A DNA stretch of 31,885 bases from CAZLHO01 sp964559455 (GTDB lineage Bacteria; Krumholzibacteriota; Krumholzibacteriia; LZORAL124-64-63). Position 1 is the first letter of the stretch. Each line of letters starts with the position of its first letter. The stretch is from the NCBI GenBank assembly GCA_964559455.1, contig CAZLHO010000034.1, forward strand, positions 1-31,885. Direction: 5' to 3'. Shown here in pieces: positions 1-6,541 of the stretch. The position numbers and the translations under genes were made by a program. The notes beneath the pieces are model-generated. The model saw only the letters and a program-made list of their open reading frames with translations, had not been told where the DNA came from and made no database searches.

Positions 1-186
1 GCCGCCGCCGCCCTGGTTCCAGCCGCCGCCCGAGCTACCGCCCGACGCGCCGCCACCCTGATCCCAGCCGCCGCCGCCCGAACCGCCACCGCCCTGCGAC
101 CAGCTGTCGCCGCCGCGCGAGCCGCCGCGGTCACCGCCGCGCGAACCGCCGCGCGGACCGCCGCGCGAACCGCCGCGGTCGCCGCC
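1..186 (-). other. RGG/glycine-rich low-complexity tail of PNPase
   Basis: Read on the minus strand in the pnp frame, this segment encodes repeated GGDRGG, GGSRGG and GGPRGG units (about residues 713-735), then glycine runs with spaced tryptophans (GGGGWDQGG, GGGWNQGGGG). It contains no stop before the window edge, so its full length is unknown. RGG boxes in other proteins bind RNA and promote condensation; that role here is inference. Rearranged glycine/arginine codons make the DNA itself repetitive (GCCGCC-rich), a place where assemblies can slip. Confidence 0.9.
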
Positions 187-2319
187 GGAATCGGCGGGCA
201 TGCCCTCGGGACGGGGCAGCAGCGACTTGCGGCTGAGCCGCACCTTGCCGCTGCGCTCGTCCACCTCGATGATCTGGATCTTGACCTCGTCGCCGACCGA
301 GAGCACGTCCTCGACGTCGCCGACGCGGAAGTGCTCGATCTCCGAGATGTGCAGCAGCCCTTCCTTGCCGGGCAGGTACTCGACGAAGGCGCCGAAGGCG
401 ACCACCGAGACGACGCGGCCGTCGTAGATCGCGCCCACCTCGGGCTCGGTCATCATCAGGCGGATGCGGTCGAGGCACTCGGTGCCGCTGGCCTGGTCGA
501 TCGCCGAGACGAAGACCATGCCCTCCTCGTTGACCTCGATGGTCGTGCCGGTCTCCTCCTGCAGCTTCTTGATGACCTTGCCTCCCGGGCCGATCAGCTC
601 GCCGATGCGGTTCACCGGGATCTGGATCGTGCCGATCTTCGGGGCGTAGGGGCTGAGCTCCTGCGCCGGCTCGGCGATGGCGTCGGTCATGACGTCCAGG
701 ATGTGCTCGCGGGCGTTCCGGGCGTCGGTCAGGGCCTGCTTCATGATCTCGCGGCTGATGCCGGCGATCTTGGTGTCCAGCTGGAAGGCCGTGATGCCGT
801 CGCGGGTGCCGGTGACCTTGAAGTCCATGTCGCCGAGATGATCCTCGACGCCCAGGATGTCGGTCAGCACCGCGACCTTCTCGCCCTCCTTGATCAGGCC
901 CATGGCCACGCCGGCGACGGGCTTCTTGATCGGCACGCCGGCCTGCATCATCGCCAGGCAGCAGGAGCAGACCGTGGCCATCGAGCTCGAGCCGTTGGAC
1001 TCCAGGATGTCCGAGACCAGGCGCAGCGTGTAGGGGAAGTCCTCGTGCTGGGGCAGCACCGGGCGCAGGGCGCGCTCGGCCAGCTTGCCGTGGCCGATCT
1101 CGCGGCGGCCGGTGCCGCTGTAGCGGCCGGTCTCGCCGACCGAGAAGGGCGGGAAGTTGTAGTGCAGGTAGTAGCGGCTCCACGACTCGCCCTCGAGGGC
1201 GTCGATCTTCTGCTCGGCCATCTTCGTGCCCAGGGTGACGGTGCCCAGCGACTGGGTCTCGCCGCGGGTGAACAGGGCCGAACCGTGCGCGCGGGGCAGC
1301 AGGTCCAGGTCGATGGAGATGGGACGCACCGTGGTCAGGTCGCGGCCGTCGGCGCGCACGCCCTTGTCCACGACCATCGAGCGCATCCGCTGCTTGATCA
1401 GCTTGTCCAGGGCCTTGGCGCCGGCGGCGTCGATCTCGCCATCCTCGGCGGTGAAGGCCTCGACCACGCGGTCGCGCAGGGCGTCCAGGGCCTCCTGGCG
1501 CTCGTGCTTGGCGTGGACGGCCACGGCGGCGTCCAGGTCGGCGCCCACCAGCTCGGCCACGCGGCCGGCGGCGGACTCGTCGACCTCGGGCGCGACCATC
1601 TGCCACTTCTCGCGGGGGCCGGCCTTGGCGACCAGGTCGCGCTGCAGGCCGTTGAGCTTGCGGATCCAGCCCTGGGCGAAGTCGATCGCGTCGAGCAGGC
1701 GCTCCTCGCTGATCTCCTCGCAGGAGCCCTCGATCATGCCGACGATGTCGTCGGTGCCGGCGACCACGAGGTCCATCACGGAGTTCTCGAGCTGATCGAA
1801 GGAGGGGTTGATCACGAACTCGCCCTCGACGTCGGCGACGCGCACGCCGGAGACGAAGGTGGAGAACGGGATGTCCGAGAGGTTCAGGGCGCAGGAGGCG
1901 CCGGTGATGCTCAGGACGTCCGCGTGGAACTCGGTGTCGGAGCTGATCACGAACGAGACGATGTCCGTGGGGTGCATGTAGCCGTCGGGGAAGAGCGGAC
2001 GCAGCGGCCGGTCGATCAGGCGGCAGCTCAGGGTCTCGCGCTCGCTGGGACGGCCCTCGCGCTTGAAGAAGCCGCCCGGGATCTTGCCGGCGGCGTAGGT
2101 CTTGTTGCGGTATTCCACGAAGAGCGGCAGCCAGCCGCGGTCCGAGGGAGTCTTGTCGGCCGTGGCCGTGAGCAGGGCGGCGGAGTCGCCCATGCGCACC
2201 AGGCAGGAACCGTTGGCCTGCCGGGCCATGCGTCCGGTCTCGAGGGTGAAGGTTGTGCCGTTCATCTCGAGAGAGACGGACTGGGGATTCATGCCTACGG
2301 CGTTGGGATTCGGTTGCAT
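1..2319 (-). CDS. pnp: Polynucleotide phosphorylase (3' end beyond window)
   Basis: PNPase degrades RNA from the 3' end using phosphate, as a cytoplasmic trimer. About 773 codons are visible and the frame is still open at base 1. Two RNase PH-like domains come first; the second carries HLGDMDFKVTG, with D493, D499 and K501 matching the catalytic Asp/Asp/Lys of E. coli PNPase. A KH domain follows (GPGGK near residue 577), then an S1 domain (about 627-705). From about residue 713 the protein becomes a Gly/Arg/Ser tail with RGG repeats, beyond the normal end of the 711-residue E. coli enzyme. I chose the ATG at 2319 because GAGGAAGG lies 10 nt upstream; an internal ATG nine codons later is possible. 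It follows rpsO on the same strand, the usual rpsO-pnp order. Confidence 0.97.
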   Translation of the reverse strand, partial: MQPNPNAVGMNPQSVSLEMNGTTFTLETGRMARQANGSCLVRMGDSAALLTATADKTPSDRGWLPLFVEYRNKTYAAGKIPGGFFKREGRPSERETLSCRLIDRPLRPLFPDGYMHPTDIVSFVISSDTEFHADVLSITGASCALNLSDIPFSTFVSGVRVADVEGEFVINPSFDQLENSVMDLVVAGTDDIVGMIEGSCEEISEERLLDAIDFAQGWIRKLNGLQRDLVAKAGPREKWQMVAPEVDESAAGRVAELVGADLDAAVAVHAKHERQEALDALRDRVVEAFTAEDGEIDAAGAKALDKLIKQRMRSMVVDKGVRADGRDLTTVRPISIDLDLLPRAHGSALFTRGETQSLGTVTLGTKMAEQKIDALEGESWSRYYLHYNFPPFSVGETGRYSGTGRREIGHGKLAERALRPVLPQHEDFPYTLRLVSDILESNGSSSMATVCSCCLAMMQAGVPIKKPVAGVAMGLIKEGEKVAVLTDILGVEDHLGDMDFKVTGTRDGITAFQLDTKIAGISREIMKQALTDARNAREHILDVMTDAIAEPAQELSPYAPKIGTIQIPVNRIGELIGPGGKVIKKLQEETGTTIEVNEEGMVFVSAIDQASGTECLDRIRLMMTEPEVGAIYDGRVVSVVAFGAFVEYLPGKEGLLHISEIEHFRVGDVEDVLSVGDEVKIQIIEVDERSGKVRLSRKSLLPRPEGMPADSGGDRGGSRGGPRGGSRGGDRGGSRGGDSWSQGGGGSGGGGWDQGGGASGGSSGGGWNQGGGG

Positions 2320-2389
2320 TGGATTCGATCCTTCCTCTACTGCCAGTTACAGCTGATTGATTGCGGGGGCCGGTCCCGAAAGGCGGACG

Positions 2390-2427
2390 GAGGCGACCGC
2401 GTACGTCCAAGACGCCGCGACCGCCTC
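2390..2427 (-). promoter_or_regulatory. Strong hairpin in the rpsO-pnp intergenic RNA
   Basis: On the minus strand, bases 2427-2416 pair with 2401-2390 as a 12-bp stem (GAGGCGGTCGCG with CGCGGTCGCCTC, two G-U pairs). It is capped by an inner CGTC-TTG-GACG stem. It lies between the rpsO stop and the pnp start and has no T-run after it, so it is not a typical intrinsic terminator. In E. coli the same interval holds a hairpin cut by RNase III that starts PNPase autoregulation; an equivalent role here is inferred from position and shape only. Confidence 0.55.
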
Positions 2428-2482
2428 ACGGATGTGCCTAGTCATGGATGGCCTTTGCCCCGCCGGATACGCAGACGCGGAA

Positions 2483-2752
2483 TCAACCACGCAGGCCGAG
2501 TTCCTTGATCAGCGACCGATAGCTCTCGAGGTCCTTCTTCTTCAAGTAATTGAGAAGGCGCTTGCGCTGACCGACCATCTTGAGAAGGCCACGACGTGAG
2601 TGGTAGTCCTTCTTGTGGATCTTGAAGTGCCCCGTGAGATGGTTGATCCGGGCGGTCAGCAACGCGATCTGGACCTCGGGCGAACCCGAGTCGCTGTCGT
2701 GTTTCTTGAACTGGGCAATCACCGCGTCTTTTTGGTCTTTGTCGAACGCCAT
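2483..2752 (-). CDS. rpsO: 30S ribosomal protein S15
   Basis: An 89-residue protein, the standard length for S15, which binds 16S rRNA early in assembly of the small-subunit platform. Recognisable family segments are the SGSPEVQIALLTARI and NHLTGHFKIHKKD helices, followed by HSRRGLLKMVGQRKRLLNYL and YRSLIKELGLRG at the C-terminus. The ATG at 2752 is fixed by AAGGAGGTT 6-8 nt upstream and by the family N-terminus (MAFDKDQK); an in-frame upstream extension has no family match. It is the first gene of an rpsO-pnp unit with its own promoter, so it is separated from the rimP-ribF operon that usually lies directly upstream. Confidence 0.97.
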   Translation of the reverse strand: MAFDKDQKDAVIAQFKKHDSDSGSPEVQIALLTARINHLTGHFKIHKKDYHSRRGLLKMVGQRKRLLNYLKKKDLESYRSLIKELGLRG

Positions 2753-2929
2753 CGTCAGAACCTCCTTGGGCTGCGACGTCACGATGGCCGCAGGCCGGTC
2801 CTTCCGCCGGGGAGTCGAACTTTTCAGGTCCAACCCGGGGGAAGCTGGTTCGCCGCCGAGGGCGCACCGACCCGCTGGGAAATGTTCAGGGCACCACGAC
2901 AGGCGCCGGTTTCCGGGCGCCTGCTCGCG
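2753..2929 (-). promoter_or_regulatory. Long structured 5' leader of rpsO
   Basis: About 175 nt separate the predicted transcription start from the rpsO ATG. The leader contains a strong hairpin at 2900-2923 (CAGGCGCC, a bulged C, GG-AAA-CC, GGCGCCTG). Ribosomal protein S15 is known to repress its own mRNA through leader structures that differ between phyla, so this is a candidate autoregulatory leader. I could not match it to any specific known S15 element. Apart from this leader and the promoter, the 2753-3120 interval has no gene I can support. Confidence 0.4.
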
Positions 2930-2935
2930 CCGGTC

Positions 2936-2964
2936 AATATAGACGACGGTCGCGGGGGGTGCAA
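2936..2964 (-). promoter_or_regulatory. sigma70-type promoter for rpsO-pnp
   Basis: Minus-strand -35 TTGCAC at 2964-2959, a spacer of exactly 17 bp, and -10 TATATT at 2941-2936. The -10 stands out in an otherwise GC-saturated region. The predicted start site is near 2929. The -10 and the three bases after it (TATATTGAC) are repeated at the rimP promoter. Confidence 0.7.
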
Positions 2965-3120
2965 GGCGGAAACCCCTCCCGCAGGTCATCGACCGCCGCT
3001 GACGGGGCTTGAGAGGCGAATAGGCGGCCGGGTGCGGGAAAAGCCCTTGCCGTCGGCGGCGGCGAGTGCTTGACTTGTCCCGTGCCGACGAACCGGACGC
3101 GCTCCGCAGGAGGAACACCT

Positions 3121-4281
3121 TTGCCCCGAAAGACTTACTTGCCCTTCTCTCCGCCCCTGATCGGCGAGGAGGAGATCGCCGAGGTCGTCGACACCCTGCG
3201 CTCCGGCTGGATCACCACCGGCCCCAGGACCCGGCGCTTCGAGGAGGATTTCGCCGCCTTCCTGGGCGCCCGCGGGGCGGTGGCCCTGAACTCATGCACC
3301 GCCGGCCTGCACACCGCCCTGGTCGCCCTGGGAGTCGGCCCCGGGGACGAGGTGATCGCCCCGACGATGACCTTCGCCTCGACGATCAACGTCATCGAGC
3401 ACGTCGGCGCCCGGCCCGTGCTGGTGGACGTCGAGCCGGACACCCTGAACCTGAATCCCGCCCGCGTGGCCGAGGCCGTCGGCGACCGGACCCGCGCGCT
3501 GATCGCCGTCCACCTGGGCGGCCACCCCGCCGACCTCGACCCCCTGCGCGCCCTGGCCCGCGACCGCGGCCTGTTCCTGATCGAGGACGCCGCCCACGCC
3601 CTGCCCGCCCGCTACCGGGGCGAGCTGATCGGCGCCGGCGACAACCCCGTCTCCTTCAGCTTCTACGCCACCAAGAACCTGACCACAGCCGAAGGCGGCA
3701 TGCTCACCGGCGACCCCGAATTCCTGGCCCGCGCCCGGATGCTCAGCCGGCACGGCCTGGACCAGGACGCCTGGCGCCGGGACGAGCAGGGCCGCAACTG
3801 GTACTACGAGGTCGTCCAGCCCGGCTTCAAGTACAACATGACCGACATCCAGGCCGCGATCGGGCTGTGGCAGCTGCGCAAGCTCGAGGGCTTCCAGAAG
3901 CGGCGGCGCGAGATCGTGGCCGTCTACGACCGGGCCTTCGCCGGCCTGAGCGCGCTCGAGACCCCCCGCGCGCGGCCCGAGGTCGAGCACGCCTGGCATC
4001 TGTACGCGATCCGGCTGCGGCCCGGGGCCCTGCGCATCGACCGCGACCGCTTCATCGAGGAGCTGCGCCTGCGCAACATCGGCACCTCGGTGCACTTCAT
4101 CCCCGTGCACACCCACCCCTTCTACCGGGAGAAGTACGGCTGGCGACCCGAGGACCTGCCCGTCGCCTGGAACGCCTACCGCCGGCTGGTCAGCCTTCCC
4201 CTGCACCCCGGGCTGAGCGACGACGACGTCACCGACGTCATCCAGGCCGTCGCCGACATCCTCGAGCAGCACGCGAGCTGA
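3121..4281 (+). CDS. DegT/DnrJ/EryC1/StrS-family sugar aminotransferase
   Basis: A PLP-dependent aminotransferase of 386 residues that would put an amino group on a keto-deoxy sugar nucleotide, in the cytoplasm. The PLP lysine is K185 in SFYATKNLTTAEGG and the cofactor-contacting aspartate is D156 in IEDAAHA. Other family marks are SGWITTGP near the N-terminus, FKYNMTDIQAAIG, and VHFIPVHTHPFY. The start is TTG at 3121: AGGAGG lies 7 nt upstream, and the family's YLPFSPPLIGEEE start follows; an earlier in-frame TTG at 3070 has no such signal. It overall resembles the ArnB/PseC group, but the sugar cannot be read from sequence. It is transcribed alone, toward cysC, next to rfbA and rfbC, which suggests a dTDP-linked amino sugar for a surface glycan (inference). 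Confidence 0.9.
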   Translation: MPRKTYLPFSPPLIGEEEIAEVVDTLRSGWITTGPRTRRFEEDFAAFLGARGAVALNSCTAGLHTALVALGVGPGDEVIAPTMTFASTINVIEHVGARPVLVDVEPDTLNLNPARVAEAVGDRTRALIAVHLGGHPADLDPLRALARDRGLFLIEDAAHALPARYRGELIGAGDNPVSFSFYATKNLTTAEGGMLTGDPEFLARARMLSRHGLDQDAWRRDEQGRNWYYEVVQPGFKYNMTDIQAAIGLWQLRKLEGFQKRRREIVAVYDRAFAGLSALETPRARPEVEHAWHLYAIRLRPGALRIDRDRFIEELRLRNIGTSVHFIPVHTHPFYREKYGWRPEDLPVAWNAYRRLVSLPLHPGLSDDDVTDVIQAVADILEQHAS

Positions 4282-4316
4282 ATTACGTAATTATCTGACA
4301 GTAAATGAATTGAAGA

Positions 4317-4340
4317 GGCCGACCCCGAACGGGGCCGGCC
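4317..4340 (-). terminator. Hairpin between convergent genes
   Basis: GGCCG-A-CCCC, loop GAAC, GGGG-C-CGGCC: a 9-bp stem with one A-C mismatch, between the stop of the plus-strand aminotransferase and the stop of cysC. On the minus strand it is followed by a T-rich but interrupted stretch, so it more likely ends the cysC transcript than the plus-strand one. Confidence 0.5.
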
Positions 4341-4365
4341 CGATGCGTCTGCGGTCGAAGGCGGC

Positions 4366-4992
4366 TCAGTCGGCGGCGGGCGCCGGCTGCAGCACGCCCC
4401 GCTGCTCGAGGTGGGTCAGGATCGCGGCCACCGATTCCTCGAGCGAGAGGCGGTCGGTCTCGACCACCAGCTCCGGCGAGAGGGGCTCCTCGTAGGGGGC
4501 GCTGATGCCGGTGAACTCGGGGATCTCCCCCGCCCGGGCCTTCTTGTACAGACCCTTGGGATCGCGGCGCTCGCACTCCTCGAGGGAGCACTTGCAGTAG
4601 ATCTCGATGAAGTCGCCCTCGTCGACGATCGCGCGGTTGCGGTCGCGGTCGGCGCGGTAGGGCGAGATGAAGGCGGTCAGGGTGATCGCCCCCGCGTCCA
4701 TCATCAGCTTGGCGACCTCGCCGATGCGGCGGATGTTCTCGTTGCGGTCCTCGGGGCTGAAGCCCAGGTCGCTGTTCAGGCCGTGGCGGACGTTGTCGCC
4801 GTCCAGCACGTAGGTCTGGCAGCCGCGGGCGAAGAGCTCGGCGTCGACCAGGCGCGAGAGCGTGGACTTGCCCGACCCGGAGAGGCCGGTCAGCCACAGC
4901 ACGGCGCTGCGGTGGCCGTTGCGGACCTGCCGGTCCTCGCGGCTGATGTCGGTATGCGACCAGGTGATGTGCTTGCTCTTGGGCGTGGACAT
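4366..4992 (-). CDS. cysC: Adenylylsulfate (APS) kinase
   Basis: APS kinase uses ATP to phosphorylate adenosine 5'-phosphosulfate, giving PAPS, the sulfate donor for sulfotransferases and assimilatory reduction. The 208-residue protein has the P-loop GLSGSGKS (36-43), the APS-binding DGDNVRHGLNSDLGFS (64-79), RNENIRR, and FISPYRADRD with S110 at the usual phospho-serine position. The stretch GLYKKARAGEIPEFTGI is typical of the family. It is a single-domain kinase with no fused sulfurylase. The ATG at 4992 has GGGAGAGAG close upstream; an in-frame upstream extension has no family similarity. No cysD, cysN or sat is present here. Its company is sugar-nucleotide genes, so the PAPS may serve sulfation of a surface polymer rather than cysteine synthesis (inference). 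Confidence 0.95.
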   Translation of the reverse strand: MSTPKSKHITWSHTDISREDRQVRNGHRSAVLWLTGLSGSGKSTLSRLVDAELFARGCQTYVLDGDNVRHGLNSDLGFSPEDRNENIRRIGEVAKLMMDAGAITLTAFISPYRADRDRNRAIVDEGDFIEIYCKCSLEECERRDPKGLYKKARAGEIPEFTGISAPYEEPLSPELVVETDRLSLEESVAAILTHLEQRGVLQPAPAAD

Positions 4993-5044
4993 GTCTCTCT
5001 CCCGGGAATGGACGGTCAGGGACTCGCGTATTCGGCCAGGGGCG

Positions 5045-5073
5045 AATAAAGGTCCGCGAGGCCGCCGGTGCAA
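5045..5073 (-). promoter_or_regulatory. Possible promoter for cysC
   Basis: Minus-strand TTGCAC at 5073-5068, 17-bp spacer, TTTATT at 5050-5045, within the 90-bp gap between rfbC and cysC. The -35 hexamer is identical to that of the rpsO promoter, but both boxes are imperfect. Read-through from rfbA-rfbC is an equally good explanation. Confidence 0.35.
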
Positions 5074-5082
5074 AGGAATTAT

Positions 5083-5628
5083 TCAGGGAAAGGTCTCGGC
5101 CTCGCGCCACGGCAGGGCGTCGGCGTCCTTGGCCGAGAGCAGCGCGGCGCCGGCGTCGGGCCAGTCGATGGCCAGGTCCGGATCGTCCCAGCGCAGGCAG
5201 CGCTCGTCCTCGCGCGAATAGTAGTCGGTCGTCTTGTAGAGGACCTCGGCGCTGTCGTCGAGGGCCACGAAGCCGTGGGCGAAGCCCTCGGGAATCCACA
5301 TCTGCAGGCGGTTCCCGGCCGAGAGGCGCGCCCCGACCCACTGCCCGAAGGTCGCCGAGCCGCGCCGCAGGTCGACGGCCACGTCGAAGATCTCGCCGGC
5401 CACGGCCCGCACGAGCTTGCCCTGCACCCGCCGCAGCTGGTAGTGGAGGCCGCGCACCACGCCCCGCCGCGACTGCGAGTGGTTGTCCTGCACGAAGCTG
5501 CGCTCCAGCCCGGTGGCCTCGCGCCAGGCGCGGGCGTTCCAGCTCTCGAAGAAGAAGCCGCGCTCGTCGGCGAAGACCCGCGGCTCCAGGATCAGGACGT
5601 CGGGGATGGATGTCTGCTGAACCTTCAC
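5083..5628 (-). CDS. rfbC: dTDP-4-dehydrorhamnose 3,5-epimerase
   Basis: This 181-residue cupin enzyme (RmlC) epimerises C3 and C5 of dTDP-4-keto-6-deoxyglucose in the dTDP-L-rhamnose pathway. Family motifs are DERGFFFESWN, DNHSQSRRGVVRGLHYQ with H62 as the probable base, GEIFDVAVDLR, WIPEGFAHGF, and YKTTDYY with the expected active-site tyrosine (Y131 or nearby). The start is GTG at 5628, directly next to the rfbA stop (TAG-GTG); AAGGAGG inside the end of rfbA sits 8 nt before it, so the two are translationally coupled. The remaining rhamnose genes (rfbB, rfbD) are not in this window. Because an aminotransferase lies nearby, the end product could be another dTDP-deoxysugar. Confidence 0.95.
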   Translation of the reverse strand: MKVQQTSIPDVLILEPRVFADERGFFFESWNARAWREATGLERSFVQDNHSQSRRGVVRGLHYQLRRVQGKLVRAVAGEIFDVAVDLRRGSATFGQWVGARLSAGNRLQMWIPEGFAHGFVALDDSAEVLYKTTDYYSREDERCLRWDDPDLAIDWPDAGAALLSAKDADALPWREAETFP

Positions 5629-6507
5629 CTAGAGCGCCTCCTTCAAGACCGTCTCGAGGTAGGAGCGGTAGCTGGACGGCGGCGTCTCGGCGATGACGGC
5701 CGCCAGACGGTCGCGGTCGATGAAGCCCATATGCAGGGCGATCTCCTCGAGGCAGGCGATCTTCAGGCCCTGCCGGGCCTCCAGGGCGCCGATGAACTGG
5801 CTGGCCTCGAGCAGGCTCTCGTGGGTGCCGGTATCCAGCCAGGCGATGCCCCGGCCCAGCTTCTCGACGACCAGCTCGCCGCGGGCCATGTAGGCGCGGT
5901 TGACGTCGGTGATCTCGAGTTCGCCGCGGGGCGAGGGCTTCAGGCCGCGGGCGATCCCCGCCACCTGCCCGTCGAAGAGGTAGAGCCCGGGCACGGCGTA
6001 GCGGGAGCGCGGCCGCGCGGGCTTCTCCTCGATCGAAACGGCGAGCCCCCGGGCGTCGAACTCGACCACGCCGTAGCGCTCGGGATCCTGCACCGGATAG
6101 CCGAAGATGCGGGCGCCGCCGGCGAAGTCACGCACGATGCGGTCGAGGCCGATCCGGCCGTAGAAGACGTTGTCGCCCAGGATCAGGCAGACGGGATCGC
6201 CGCCCAGGAACTCCTCGCCGATCAGGAAGACCTGGGCGATCCCCTTGGGCTCGGGCTGCACCGCGTAGCTCAGGCGGACGCCCCAGCGGGAGCCGTCGCC
6301 CAGCAGCTGCCGGAAGCGGGGGGTGTCGTCCGGGGTCGAGACGATCAGGATGTCGTCGATGCCCGCCAGCATCAGCGTGGACAGCGGGTAGTAGATCATC
6401 GGCTTGTCGTAGACCGGCTGCAGCTGCTTGCTCGCCACGCGCGTCAGGGGGTAGAGCCGGTTGCCGGCCCCGCCCGCCAGGACGATTCCCTTGCGGATCC
6501 CCGCCAT
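5629..6507 (-). CDS. rfbA: Glucose-1-phosphate thymidylyltransferase
   Basis: RmlA joins dTTP and glucose-1-phosphate to make dTDP-glucose, the first step to dTDP-rhamnose and related sugars. The 292-residue protein is the standard short RmlA length. Motifs are KGIVLAGGAGNRLYPLT, SKQLQPVYDKPMIYYPLSTL, GDNVFYG, YGVVEFD, EKPARPRS, GELEITDVN and WLDTGTHESL. The start at 6507 (MAGIRKG) is chosen because GGAAGGAGG precedes it by a few bases and it matches the family N-terminus; the longer in-frame version adds 15 unrelated residues. It begins 34 nt after the ribF stop and is followed without a gap by rfbC, so the pair may be read as the tail of the rimP-ribF operon. Confidence 0.96.
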   Translation of the reverse strand: MAGIRKGIVLAGGAGNRLYPLTRVASKQLQPVYDKPMIYYPLSTLMLAGIDDILIVSTPDDTPRFRQLLGDGSRWGVRLSYAVQPEPKGIAQVFLIGEEFLGGDPVCLILGDNVFYGRIGLDRIVRDFAGGARIFGYPVQDPERYGVVEFDARGLAVSIEEKPARPRSRYAVPGLYLFDGQVAGIARGLKPSPRGELEITDVNRAYMARGELVVEKLGRGIAWLDTGTHESLLEASQFIGALEARQGLKIACLEEIALHMGFIDRDRLAAVIAETPPSSYRSYLETVLKEAL

Positions 6508-6541
6508 GTCGCCTCCTTCCGCCCCGCCCGGCGGGACGGCC

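Noticed and set aside
131..2410. Long open frame antisense-shifted to pnp on the minus strand
   Set aside because: Its protein is Arg/Gly/Pro-rich with no family match, while the overlapping frame from 2319 is unmistakable PNPase. High GC removes stop codons from other frames.
3070..3120. Upstream TTG as the start of the DegT aminotransferase
   Set aside because: No ribosome-binding site there, whereas AGGAGG sits 7 nt before the TTG at 3121 and family similarity begins just after it.
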